Assembly (NCBI GenBank): GCA_949294185.1
Contig: CASFGA010000004.1
Location: 62,001 to 126,000 of the forward strand
Direction of reading: 5' to 3'
Source of the DNA: an uncultured Bacteroides sp.
GTDB taxonomy: Bacteria > Bacteroidota > Bacteroidia > Bacteroidales > Bacteroidaceae
Length of the DNA: 64,000 nt
The translations under genes were made by a program, and so were the position numbers. Below, piece by piece: positions 42,971 to 52,837 of the stretch (the first letter of the stretch is position 1; each line of letters begins with the position of its first letter). Below the pieces are notes generated by a model, which did no database searches, had not been told where the DNA came from, and saw nothing but the letters and a program-made list of their open reading frames with translations.

Positions 42971-44056
42971 ATGAAGAACAGACATTCATTGGGATATGTG
43001 GCGGCCCTGTTTGTGGCGGCGGCTGCCGTTTCCTGCGGCGACGGGCAGGAGACTATGGAAAAGGAGGGCGTAGAGACGGTGCTGCCGGCTTCGGTCAACG
43101 AAGTGACGGTGATGACACTGAAACGTTCGGTCTTCGACCACGAACTGGTGAGTAACGGCAAGGTGGAGGCGCAGGAATATGCCGATCTTGCCTTCCGTAC
43201 CGTTACCGAGCCCGTAGCAAAAATCTATGTAAAAAATGGCGACCGTGTGGAGAAAGGCCAGAAAATAGCCGAACTTGATTTGTTTACGCTTGAAAACAAG
43301 CTTGCACAGGCACGCAATGCACTTGCCCAGTCGGAGCTTGACATGAAGGATGTGCTGATAGGTCAGGGCTATGCGCCGGACAATCAGGCCGCCGTGCCTG
43401 CCGATGTGATGCAGCTGGCCCGGGTGAAGAGCGGTTACGGGCAGAGCAAGGCGGCCTACGACCTGGCCCAACATGATCTGGAGCATGCCACACTCGTCGC
43501 TCCTTTCGACGGAGTGGTGGCGAATCTCTTCAGCAAGCGGTATAATCTGCCTGATGCGTCGGAACCTTTCTGCCGGGTAATATCTACTGCCAGCATGGAG
43601 GTGGAATTTACCGTGCTTGAAAGTGAACTGCCGCTTATCCGGCGGGGCGACAGGGTGGATGTGACACCTTACGCCGCTACGGCTGCTCCCTGCCGGGGGC
43701 GGGTTACGGAAATCAACCCGCTGGTGGACGAGAACGGAATGGTGAGCGTAAGGGCGCAGGTGGACGGAAGTGCCCGTCTGTTTGACGGAATGAACGTGCG
43801 GGTGAACGTGAAGCGCTCGGTTGCCGACCAGTTCGTCATACCGAAGACGGCTGTGGTGTTGCGCTCGGGCAAGCAGGTGGTGTTTACCCTGCAAGACGGC
43901 AAGGCCATGTGGAACTATGTGCAGACAGGACTGGAGAACATGACGGAGTATACCGTGTCGGGCGACGGCATGGAGGAAGGTGTGCAGGTGATAACATCGG
44001 GAAACGTGAATCTGGCGCATGAAACTCCGGTGAAAGTCGTCGGGAGTGACAAGTAA
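42971..44056 (+). CDS. RND efflux periplasmic adaptor (membrane fusion protein)
   Basis: 361 residues from ATG 42971. Lipobox AAVSC (Cys22), as usual for lipidated adaptors. Biotinyl-lipoyl-like halves flank a short coiled hairpin: AKIYVKNGDRVEKGQKIAELD near 78-98 and LVAPFDGVVANLF near 176-188. A beta-barrel domain and a membrane-proximal domain follow. It bridges an inner-membrane RND pump and a TolC-type duct. It is encoded first in a four-gene operon with its own promoter. Confidence 0.93.
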   Translation: MKNRHSLGYVAALFVAAAAVSCGDGQETMEKEGVETVLPASVNEVTVMTLKRSVFDHELVSNGKVEAQEYADLAFRTVTEPVAKIYVKNGDRVEKGQKIAELDLFTLENKLAQARNALAQSELDMKDVLIGQGYAPDNQAAVPADVMQLARVKSGYGQSKAAYDLAQHDLEHATLVAPFDGVVANLFSKRYNLPDASEPFCRVISTASMEVEFTVLESELPLIRRGDRVDVTPYAATAAPCRGRVTEINPLVDENGMVSVRAQVDGSARLFDGMNVRVNVKRSVADQFVIPKTAVVLRSGKQVVFTLQDGKAMWNYVQTGLENMTEYTVSGDGMEEGVQVITSGNVNLAHETPVKVVGSDK

Positions 44057-44171
44057 AAGGAAGGCGCGACATATATATATGGCGTTTTGCAACTGCACAA
44101 ACAATCGGTTGCTGCTGCCTGTATTGTTGTCGTTTGTCCTGATAGTAATCTGTAATGACTGAATAAAGAAA

Positions 44172-47100
44172 ATGGTAAAATTCCTTATACAGCGTCCCAT
44201 TGCCGTGCTGATGGCATTCACGGCTTGCTTCATAGTGGGACTGGTGACTTATTTTTCTCTGCCCGTTTCGCTCCTGCCGGACATTGACATCCCCCAGGTT
44301 ACCGTTCAGGTGACGGGAGACAATGTTTCCGCACGTGAACTGGAGAACACGATGGTGGCTCCGGTGAGGCGCGCGCTGCTACAGGTGTCGGGCCTGACGG
44401 AGATGCGCAGTGAAACGCGTGACGGGTCGGGCATCATCCGCCTTTCTTTCGAATTCGGTACGGATACCGATCTGGCCTTTATCGAAGTGAACGAAAAGAT
44501 TGATGCCGCCATGAGTGCGCTGCCCCGCGATGCGGTGAGGCCTAAGGCGGTCAAGGCGAGTGCCACGGATATTCCTGTTTTTTATCTGAACATGACACTC
44601 AAGTCTGACCGCCCGTATGTGGAGACGGACGAGAGGGCGTTTTTGGAGATGTGCGGACTGGCAGAAAATGTGGTGAGAAGGCGCATCGAGCAGCTTCCGC
44701 AGGTGGCGATGGCAGACATTACGGGAGTGCCCGGACAGATGCTTCAGCTGATTCCCGATGTGGAGAAGATGGCAGGCATCGGTCTGACCGTATCCGATCT
44801 TGAGACGGCTCTTGCCGCAAACAATGTGGAGCCGGGAAGCATGCTGGTGAGAGACGGCTATTACGAATATAACATACGTATCGCTTCCCTGTTGCGCACT
44901 CCGGAAGATGTGGAGCGCATTTATCTGCGCAAGGAAGGCCGGATCCTGCAGCTGCGGGATATATGCAAGGTGCGTCTGGTGTCGCAGCGGGAGAACGGAC
45001 GCTCTCTTGCCGGCGGGAAACGGGCGGTGACACTTGCCATCATCAAGCAGTCGGAAGAGAATATGGACAATCTGAAAAAGGAGCTGAAGAAGACAACCGA
45101 CTATTTTGCCTCAATCTATCCGGACATTGACTTTACCGTGAGCCGCAATCAGACGGAACTGCTTGACTATACCATATCCAACCTTCAGCAGAACTTTACA
45201 CTCGGCTTTCTGCTGATATTCATCGTCGCGGTTCTTTTTATCGGCGATGTGCGTTCGCCGCTCGTTATCGGCATTACGATGGTCACTTCGGTGGTAATCA
45301 CGTTCTTTTTCTTTTATCTGTGCAAGATATCCCTGAATGTCATCTCACTGTCCGGACTCATACTGGCGGTGGGAATGATGATAGACAATGCCATTATCGT
45401 GACGGAGAATGTCTCGCAGTACAGGGAACGGGGATATTCTCTCAAACGGGCGTCTGTGGCGGGCACTACGGAAATGATTACCCCCATGCTCAGTTCGTCG
45501 CTTACCACGATTGCCGTGTTTGTTCCGCTGATATTCATGAGCGGCATTGCGGGTGCCATCTTTATGGATCAGGCGTTTTCCATCACTTCGGGACTGATGG
45601 TATCGTATTTTACGGGTATCATGCTGCTCCCGGTGCTTTATCTGCTGTTTTACCGGATTGCGATACGCAGACACAATTGGTTTACCCAGAACTTTAAGGA
45701 GGTATTAAAGACGGACTGGTTGGATCGGTTCTACGATGCCGGAATCCGGTGGACATTCTCTCACAAGAGAATAAGTATTGCGGTCGGGCTGCTTACTCTC
45801 CCGCTGTGTGTGGTGATGTTCGTCGTGCTTGACAAGGAGCGTATGCCCGAGATTGACCAGAATGAACTGCTGGTGAAGGTGGAATGGAACGAAAACATAC
45901 ATGTGGATGAAAATACTCGTCGCGTAAATCTGCTGATGCAGGAGACAGACAGTATGGTGACGGAGCATACGGCATACGTGGGGATGCAGGATTACGTGCT
46001 GAATGCCGATCAGGAACTTTCTACGGATGAAGCGGAACTGTATTTCAAGACGGCTGAGCCTGCGGGGATTGCACCGCTTCAGAAACATTTGGAAGAATTG
46101 TTCCGGCAGCAGTATCCTGCTGCGGTGGTTACGTTTTCACCTCCGGTAACGATTTTTGAAAAGCTTTTCGTGACAGGCGAAGCGGATGTGGTGGCGCAGC
46201 TTCAGCCTACCGACAAGACTTCCGCACCGCAACCGCAGGAATTGAAGGAGCTGGAAAGGCAGATAGCGGAGGCCGCAGGCATTTATCCCGAAGGAATCTC
46301 TTTTCGTAACCAACTTAATCTGGTGATAGACCGCAACCGACTGCTTGTTTACCGTGTGGGATATGATGAAGTGGTACGGGTCTTGCGTACGGCGTTCAAG
46401 GAGAATGAGACTTCTACCTTGCGTTCTTATCAGCAGCGCCTGCCTGTTGTGATAGCCGGCAATGAGACTACGGTGTCTCGTGTATTGGCGGAAACTTTGG
46501 TGGAAAGCCAGCCGGATGCGGACGGAAAGACAGTGTTCGTGCCGCTCAGGGAGCTGATATCAGTTGTGCCGACTGAAGACCTGAAGACTATCACAGCCGG
46601 GCGTAACGGTGAATACATTCCTCTCAGTTTTTATGGAGTGAAAGATGCTCCGCAGCTGATGGAAAAAGTACGGGAGACCGTGCGTGAGTCGGGAAAGTGG
46701 GATGTCTCTTTCGGTGGAAGCTTCTTTTCCAACCAGAAGATGATGGGTGAGCTGGCTGTCATCTTGCTGATATCTGTGTTGCTTATGTATTTTATTCTGT
46801 GCGCGCAATTTGAAAGCTTCCTGCAACCGTTGATTGTACTGTCGGAGATACCGATGGATACGGCTTTTGCCCTGCTCTGCCTGTGGGCGACCGGACATAC
46901 GCTCAACCTGATGTCGGCTATCGGAATTATTGTGTCGTGCGGCGTGGTGGTGAATGACTCCATTCTGAAGATTGACAGCATCAATGAGCTGCGCAAGGAG
47001 GGGATGCCCCTTTTCGAGGCTATTCATACGGCAGGAATACGGCGGTTGCGTGCCATTGTCATGACTACGCTTACCACCATATTCGCGATGGTTCCGCTGC

Positions 47101-47252
47101 TTTTCACTTCGGATATCGGATCGGAGTTGCAGCGTCCGCTGTCCATAGCCATGATTGGAGCCATGACTGTGGGGGTGATTATCAGTCTGTTTATTGTTCC
47201 GTTGATTTATTGGTTCGTTTATAAAAAAGAATATGAAAGGAAGAAGTTTTAA
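44172..47252 (+). CDS. RND-family inner-membrane pump 1 (HAE1 type)
   Basis: 1026 residues, with the AcrB-like duplicated layout of twelve helices and two large periplasmic loops. TM4 carries GMMIDNAIIVTEN, so the first acidic residue of the AcrB proton relay pair is present and the second is Asn, as in many HAE1 members. The N-terminus is MVKFLIQRPIAVLMAFTACF, canonical. It probably exports drugs, lipids or peptides in exchange for protons. Its last 20 bases overlap the TolC gene. Confidence 0.95.
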   Translation: MVKFLIQRPIAVLMAFTACFIVGLVTYFSLPVSLLPDIDIPQVTVQVTGDNVSARELENTMVAPVRRALLQVSGLTEMRSETRDGSGIIRLSFEFGTDTDLAFIEVNEKIDAAMSALPRDAVRPKAVKASATDIPVFYLNMTLKSDRPYVETDERAFLEMCGLAENVVRRRIEQLPQVAMADITGVPGQMLQLIPDVEKMAGIGLTVSDLETALAANNVEPGSMLVRDGYYEYNIRIASLLRTPEDVERIYLRKEGRILQLRDICKVRLVSQRENGRSLAGGKRAVTLAIIKQSEENMDNLKKELKKTTDYFASIYPDIDFTVSRNQTELLDYTISNLQQNFTLGFLLIFIVAVLFIGDVRSPLVIGITMVTSVVITFFFFYLCKISLNVISLSGLILAVGMMIDNAIIVTENVSQYRERGYSLKRASVAGTTEMITPMLSSSLTTIAVFVPLIFMSGIAGAIFMDQAFSITSGLMVSYFTGIMLLPVLYLLFYRIAIRRHNWFTQNFKEVLKTDWLDRFYDAGIRWTFSHKRISIAVGLLTLPLCVVMFVVLDKERMPEIDQNELLVKVEWNENIHVDENTRRVNLLMQETDSMVTEHTAYVGMQDYVLNADQELSTDEAELYFKTAEPAGIAPLQKHLEELFRQQYPAAVVTFSPPVTIFEKLFVTGEADVVAQLQPTDKTSAPQPQELKELERQIAEAAGIYPEGISFRNQLNLVIDRNRLLVYRVGYDEVVRVLRTAFKENETSTLRSYQQRLPVVIAGNETTVSRVLAETLVESQPDADGKTVFVPLRELISVVPTEDLKTITAGRNGEYIPLSFYGVKDAPQLMEKVRETVRESGKWDVSFGGSFFSNQKMMGELAVILLISVLLMYFILCAQFESFLQPLIVLSEIPMDTAFALLCLWATGHTLNLMSAIGIIVSCGVVVNDSILKIDSINELRKEGMPLFEAIHTAGIRRLRAIVMTTLTTIFAMVPLLFTSDIGSELQRPLSIAMIGAMTVGVIISLFIVPLIYWFVYKKEYERKKF

Positions 47253-48726
47253 TATATGTCTGCTGTTGCTGCTGTGTGCAGCGACTGGGATGAAAGGACA
47301 GAGCACGTTGCGGCTCAGTCTTCAGGAGACTATTGAAATAGCGAATGACAGTTCGCTGTCGGCGTTCCGGTATCAGAACATGTATCTTTCGGGATACTGG
47401 GAATACCGTACCTACAAGGCAAACCGTCTGCCCAGTCTTACACTGAATCTCATGCCTGCCCAGTATTACCGTTATATTACGCAACGCTATGATTCGGAGC
47501 AGAATGTGGATGTGTATCGCGAGCAACAGATGTTCAGCGCTACAGGCGGACTCAGTCTTGCACAGAACTTCGACTGGTTGGGAGGTACATTCTATGTGGA
47601 TACGGAGCTTGACTTCATGCGCAACTTCGGTGATACCAAATCCACCCAGTTTTCTACCGTGCCTTTCCGCATAGGCTATCAGCAGGACTTGTTGGGATAC
47701 AATGCTTTCCGTTGGGACAGAAAGATAGAACCCCTGAAGTTTGAGAAGGCGAAGAAGCAGTTTGTCTATAATACGGAAGAGGTATCCGAGGAGGCCGTAA
47801 ACTATTTCTTTAATCTGGCAATGGCACAGGCTGACTATAAGTTGGCGAAAGACAATCTGGTAAGCACGGATACGCTTTACGCCATCGGGGTGCAGCGCCA
47901 CAAGATAGCTGCTATTTCGCAGGCTGACCTTTTGACGCTGAAACTGGATCGTGTGAACGCCCGCAATACATTCCGCAATGCGGAGATTTCGCTGAAGCGG
48001 GCGATGTCTGCACTGGCTACTTTCCTGAATCTGGACAAGGATACCCACCTTGAACTGGTATTGCCGGCCCGTCCGCGGCATGTGGAGATTATGGCGGACG
48101 ATGCGTTGGCACGGGCGAGAGAGAATAATCCTACTTACCTGGAGCAAAGGCAGAATGTGCTGGAGGCAGAGCGTGATGTGGACAAGACAAAGAAGGAATC
48201 GCGGTTTAATGCCAGCTTCAATGCCAGTGTGGGTTTCAATCAGGTGGCGGGCAACCTTCGTTCGGCCTACCGGGACTTGCTGCAGCAGGATCTGGTATCG
48301 GTCAGCGTTTCCATTCCGTTGGTCGACTGGGGGGTAAGGAAAGGCAAATACAACATGGCGAGGAACAATCTGAATGTTGTGAAGATAGCAGCTCGTCAGG
48401 AAGAGATAAGTCTGGAGGAGGATGTGGTGATGACAGTGAGCGACTTCAATGTGCAGCAGGATCTGGTGAACAGTGCCGAAGAGGCGCTGGAGCTTGCCGA
48501 ACTGGCGTATGACCAGACGCGCCGGCGCTTCATTATCGGTCAGGCGGACATCAACAGCCTGACTCTCTCGCTCAACAGGCAGCAGGAGGCGCAGAAGAAC
48601 TATATCGAGGCACTGCAGAACTATTGGTTGAACTACTACAAGATACGCAAGCTGACGCTGCATGATTTTGAAACCGGCCTTTCACTGGCCGACCGTTTTG
48701 ACTTTAATCGGGGAACTTACAGATGA
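47233..48726 (+). CDS. TolC-family outer-membrane channel
   Basis: 497 residues with a Sec signal (first about 23 residues ending GMKG) and the long alpha-helical repeats and strand segments of outer-membrane efflux proteins. It supplies the exit duct of the tripartite system. The start overlaps the preceding pump gene, and its stop overlaps the start of the second pump by four bases (ATGA), so translation of all three is probably coupled. No lipobox is evident. Confidence 0.93.
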   Translation: MKGRSFNICLLLLLCAATGMKGQSTLRLSLQETIEIANDSSLSAFRYQNMYLSGYWEYRTYKANRLPSLTLNLMPAQYYRYITQRYDSEQNVDVYREQQMFSATGGLSLAQNFDWLGGTFYVDTELDFMRNFGDTKSTQFSTVPFRIGYQQDLLGYNAFRWDRKIEPLKFEKAKKQFVYNTEEVSEEAVNYFFNLAMAQADYKLAKDNLVSTDTLYAIGVQRHKIAAISQADLLTLKLDRVNARNTFRNAEISLKRAMSALATFLNLDKDTHLELVLPARPRHVEIMADDALARARENNPTYLEQRQNVLEAERDVDKTKKESRFNASFNASVGFNQVAGNLRSAYRDLLQQDLVSVSVSIPLVDWGVRKGKYNMARNNLNVVKIAARQEEISLEEDVVMTVSDFNVQQDLVNSAEEALELAELAYDQTRRRFIIGQADINSLTLSLNRQQEAQKNYIEALQNYWLNYYKIRKLTLHDFETGLSLADRFDFNRGTYR

Positions 48727-51700
48727 TACAGAAGGATAAGGATAAGAAGACATTTTCATCGTTTACGCTGATTGTGACATTTGTCTGTCTGTCATTGGTG
48801 GGCCTGTCATTAGCTCCGCTGCTGCCGGTCAAGCTGTCGCCTTCGCATACGCTTCCCAGGCTTACGGTTTCGTTTTCCATGCCGGGAAATCCGGCTCAGG
48901 TTATCGAGTCGGAGGTGACAAGCCGGCTTGAGGGAATGCTTTCGCGTGTGGGAGGCATCCGGAACATCTATTCCACATCCGACAACGGTAGCGGCTTCGT
49001 GGAGATAGAGTTGGACAAGTATGCCGATATCGACATGACCCGCTTTGAGGTTTCCACGCTCATCCGTCAGTTGTGGTCGCAGCTGCCTGAGGGAGTAAGC
49101 TATCCGCAGATATCCACGCAGCGTTCCGACGACCGTTCGGCACGCCCGTTTCTGACCTATACGCTTAATGCGCCTGCCACTCCCATCGTAATCCAGCGTT
49201 ATGGAGAAGAGAAGATAAAGCCGATGCTGGCGCAGATAAAGGGAATCTATAAGGTGGAGTTGAGCGGTGCCACCCCGATGGAGTGGAAACTGGTTTATGA
49301 CAATGACCGGCTTTCGGCCGCGGGCATATCGGTGGATGATATTGGCCAAGCGATAGCGGAATGCTATGGAAAAGAATTTTTGGGTATATGCCGGACGGAC
49401 AAGGACGGGGAATGGATACGGGTAGTCCGTATGGCTGACGGAAAAGAAGGGGTTTTTGATCCGTCTGCCGTTTGGATAACCGACGGAGAAGGTGTCGCTA
49501 TGCCGCTCAGCAAGTTGGTAAAGGTGATTCATATCGAGGAGGAACCTACCGGTTACTTCCGTATCAACGGACTGAATTCGGTTTATCTTTCCGTTACAGC
49601 TGAGGAAACGGCGAACCAGCTGACGCTTGCGGAGCGTGTAAGAGAGGTGATGGCAGAAGTGCAGCGCGGGATGCCGACAGGATATGAAGTGCATACCAGT
49701 TACGATGCTACGGAATACATCAGCAAGGAACTGGACACGAACTATTTCCGGACGGGCATGACTGTGCTTATCCTGCTGCTGTTTGTGGCGTTGATTACCC
49801 GTAACCTGCGCTATCTGCTGCTGATTGTGCTTAGTCTGTCGGTAAATATGGCGGTGGCCTTCATATTCTACTATCTTTGCGGACTGGAGATACAACTGTA
49901 TTCATTGGCCGGAATCACCATTTCGCTGAATCTGGTGATAGACAACACGATTGTGATGACTGACCATATTCTGCGCCGGCGCAATCTGAAGGCGTTCATG
50001 TCTATATTGGCCGCTACACTGACCACCATCGGAGCATTGGTCATCATCTTTTTCCTCGACGAGAAAGTCCGGCTCAACCTGCAGGATTTTGCTGCGGTCG
50101 TGATTATCAACTTGGCCGTATCCTTGTTTGTGGCTCTTTTCTTTGTTCCTCCCTTGATAGAGAAGATTCATCTGCGGCGGTCGTCTCCCCGTCATCCCCG
50201 TTTGTGGCTGAAGCGGTGGACGGTTCGCTTTACCCGCTTCTATCGTTTGATGATAGACGGCCTGTGCCGTTACCGTGTTGCGGCGTGCATTGTCCTGTTG
50301 CTGGCTTTCGGCCTTCCGGTATTCATGCTGCCCGAAAAGATTGAAAAGGCGGAAGAGAAAGGCAGATGGGCTGAAATCTATAACAGCATATTCGACAATT
50401 CCACCTATCGGGAAGATGTGAAGCCGGTACTCGACAAAGTGTTGGGAGGCGCATTGCGTCTGTTTGTCGAGAAGGTATACAACGGAAGCTACTTTGGCGG
50501 CGGGGAAGAAGAGGTGGTGCTTTCGGTGAATGCCACCTTGCCCAACGGAAGCACGCTTGAACAGATGAATACACTGGTAAAGAAAATGGAAGCGTATCTG
50601 AGCGAGTTCAGTGAAATCCGCCAGTATCAGACATCCATCTATGATGCTCGTCATGCCTATATCCAGATATTCTTCAAGAAGGAACATCAGCGCAGCGGAT
50701 TCCCTTATATATTAAAATCGAATGTCGTGAGCAAGGCACTGACGCTCGGCGGGGGAAGCTGGAGCGTGTACGGCCTCCAGGACCAAGGTTTCAGCAATGA
50801 TGTGCGCGAAACGGCCGGAACTTTTCAGGTGAAGATGTATGGTTACAATTACGACGAACTGTCTTACTGGGCGGACGAGATGAAAAAGCTGCTGCTTTCT
50901 CACCGGCGCATCAAGGAGGTGACGGTCGGTTCTGAATTCTCGTACTGGAAAGATGACTATACCGAGTTTTTCCTGCAATTTGATAAGGAACGCATGGCGA
51001 AGGAAAACCTGACGGCAGAAGCGTTGTTTGCTGTGCTTCATCCTGTCTTCATGCAGAATCAGGCGGTAGGCTCTGTGGTGTATGACGACCGGCTTGAGTA
51101 TCTCCGCCTGTCATCATCGCAAAGCACGGATTATGATGTGTGGAGTCTGGTGGAGGTCCCGTTTGTCGTGAACGGAAAACAGTATAAGCTTTCCGATCTG
51201 GCTGTGGTGGAGAAGGGGCAGGCTCCCAAGAAAGTGGCGAAGGAAAACCAGCAGTATGTGCTGTGTCTGCAATATGAGTATATCGGCTCTACGGAACAAG
51301 GACGCAAGCTGCTGAAAAAAGATGTGGAGGAAATAAAGAAACGGCTGCCTATGGGGTATACGGCGGAGATTCAGGATTATTATTGGAACTGGCGGGAGGA
51401 CAACTCGGCACAGTATGCCCTGCTGCTGATTGTGATAGCCATCATCTTCTTCATTTCGGCCATTCTGTTCAACTCCCTTAAGCAGCCGCTTGCCATTATC
51501 TTTGTGATACCCATATCCTATATCGGAGTGTTCCTCACTTTTTATATGTTTGGTTTGAACTTCGATCAGGGTGGGTTTGCCTCATTTGTCCTGCTGTGTG
51601 GAATTACGGTGAATGCCAGCATTTATATCCTGAATGAATATAACGCAATCCGTCGCCGTTATCCGCGGTTGGAATCCCGTCGTGCTTACACGAAAGCCTG

Positions 51701-51905
51701 GAACGTGAAGATTATTCCGATATTCCTTACCGTCGTTTCCACAGTGTTGGGGTTCATTCCCTTTATGGTAGGTGAGGAGAAAGAGGGTTTCTGGTTTCCG
51801 CTTGCGGCAGGAACTATCGGCGGACTGCTGATGTCACTTGTTGGCATCTTCTTCTATCTGCCGGTGTTTTCACTGAAGAGGGTCAGAAAAGGTACTGGGA
51901 AATGA
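48723..51905 (+). CDS. RND-family inner-membrane pump 2, divergent
   Basis: 1060 residues, again twelve helices and two periplasmic loops, but the sequence differs strongly from pump 1. The TM4 motif is LVIDNTIVMTDH, so the relay Asp is kept while the usual following Glu-Asn is Asp-His. Only one adaptor and one duct serve both pumps, which suggests either a mixed trimer (as in MdtB/MdtC) or two pumps sharing parts. Its last 23 bases overlap the end of the convergent hydrolase gene. Confidence 0.93.
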   Translation: MIQKDKDKKTFSSFTLIVTFVCLSLVGLSLAPLLPVKLSPSHTLPRLTVSFSMPGNPAQVIESEVTSRLEGMLSRVGGIRNIYSTSDNGSGFVEIELDKYADIDMTRFEVSTLIRQLWSQLPEGVSYPQISTQRSDDRSARPFLTYTLNAPATPIVIQRYGEEKIKPMLAQIKGIYKVELSGATPMEWKLVYDNDRLSAAGISVDDIGQAIAECYGKEFLGICRTDKDGEWIRVVRMADGKEGVFDPSAVWITDGEGVAMPLSKLVKVIHIEEEPTGYFRINGLNSVYLSVTAEETANQLTLAERVREVMAEVQRGMPTGYEVHTSYDATEYISKELDTNYFRTGMTVLILLLFVALITRNLRYLLLIVLSLSVNMAVAFIFYYLCGLEIQLYSLAGITISLNLVIDNTIVMTDHILRRRNLKAFMSILAATLTTIGALVIIFFLDEKVRLNLQDFAAVVIINLAVSLFVALFFVPPLIEKIHLRRSSPRHPRLWLKRWTVRFTRFYRLMIDGLCRYRVAACIVLLLAFGLPVFMLPEKIEKAEEKGRWAEIYNSIFDNSTYREDVKPVLDKVLGGALRLFVEKVYNGSYFGGGEEEVVLSVNATLPNGSTLEQMNTLVKKMEAYLSEFSEIRQYQTSIYDARHAYIQIFFKKEHQRSGFPYILKSNVVSKALTLGGGSWSVYGLQDQGFSNDVRETAGTFQVKMYGYNYDELSYWADEMKKLLLSHRRIKEVTVGSEFSYWKDDYTEFFLQFDKERMAKENLTAEALFAVLHPVFMQNQAVGSVVYDDRLEYLRLSSSQSTDYDVWSLVEVPFVVNGKQYKLSDLAVVEKGQAPKKVAKENQQYVLCLQYEYIGSTEQGRKLLKKDVEEIKKRLPMGYTAEIQDYYWNWREDNSAQYALLLIVIAIIFFISAILFNSLKQPLAIIFVIPISYIGVFLTFYMFGLNFDQGGFASFVLLCGITVNASIYILNEYNAIRRRYPRLESRRAYTKAWNVKIIPIFLTVVSTVLGFIPFMVGEEKEGFWFPLAAGTIGGLLMSLVGIFFYLPVFSLKRVRKGTGK

Positions 51906-52830
51906 ACAGCCTTACTCTTTGTGTATATTCTTCGGGATAGATAAGGTAGGATGTGGCATGCCCGGCTCCGGGTACGATCCATAGGGCTTTAGGCGCAGGC
52001 TTTGCTTTATATACTTGGTATACCATCCATGTGGGGACGAAGTCATCCTTGTCTCCGTGGATGAAAAGCATGGGCCTGTCGCATTTTGCCACTTGTTTTT
52101 CTGCTGAAGCTTCATGAAAGTTCCAGTCATATTTCCATTGGCAGAATAGACTGGCTGTATAAAGCATTGGGAAAGGAGGCAGACCAAACTGTTCTTTCAA
52201 TTCTTTCTTGAACTGGTCCCATACGGATGTATAGCCGCAATCTTCAACAAAGCAGCGGATGTAAGTCGGCAGCTTTTCACCGGAAACCATCATGGTGGTA
52301 GCGGCTCCCATAGAGATGCCGTGAACCACCGCTTGCAGTGAGTCGCCGAAAAGGGAGGGAGCGGCATTGATCCATTGCATGACATCTTTTCTGTCCAGCC
52401 ATCCCATCTGAATGGCATTTCCTCCACTTAAACCGGTATATCTCAAGTCAGGCAATAGAATGTTGTAGTCAAGAGAATGGTTATACATGTATCCGATATG
52501 GAACATACGTATGGCATTGTCTGTATATCCATGAATGATGATGGCCGTTTCCCGTCGGGGATGTGAAGCTTGTACATAGAAAGCATGCAGGCGTGTTCCG
52601 TCAGAAGAGGTGATGAATGTGTCACGCAGTGCCCCGTGGCTTTTGATGCTGTCAAGCCACGGAGTAATATGCGGATACATTTCGCGCATATAAGTGAGTG
52701 AGCCCTCTATGTCTTTCCCCCGGTTGTCAGGGCATAAGGAATAATCAAGCATGTACAGACTGCCTCCTGTAATTCCGCCCACTATTGCTAAAATGATGAT
52801 GGCGGTGCTGAGAATGATTTTCTTTTTCAT
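51883..52830 (-). CDS. Membrane-anchored alpha/beta hydrolase
   Basis: 315 residues. An N-terminal membrane anchor (about 5-27) is followed by an alpha/beta hydrolase fold: oxyanion segment IIHGYTDNA near 98-106, nucleophile Ser173 in HGISMGAA, acidic residue in HGDKDDFVP and histidine in GAGHATSY. It is probably a serine esterase or peptidase facing the periplasm; substrate unknown. It is the last gene of the phoH-purC-menG-aroE series, 7 bases after aroE. Confidence 0.9.
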   Translation of the reverse strand: MKKKIILSTAIIILAIVGGITGGSLYMLDYSLCPDNRGKDIEGSLTYMREMYPHITPWLDSIKSHGALRDTFITSSDGTRLHAFYVQASHPRRETAIIIHGYTDNAIRMFHIGYMYNHSLDYNILLPDLRYTGLSGGNAIQMGWLDRKDVMQWINAAPSLFGDSLQAVVHGISMGAATTMMVSGEKLPTYIRCFVEDCGYTSVWDQFKKELKEQFGLPPFPMLYTASLFCQWKYDWNFHEASAEKQVAKCDRPMLFIHGDKDDFVPTWMVYQVYKAKPAPKALWIVPGAGHATSYLIYPEEYTQRVRLFISQYLF

Positions 52831-52837
52831 ACAGATT

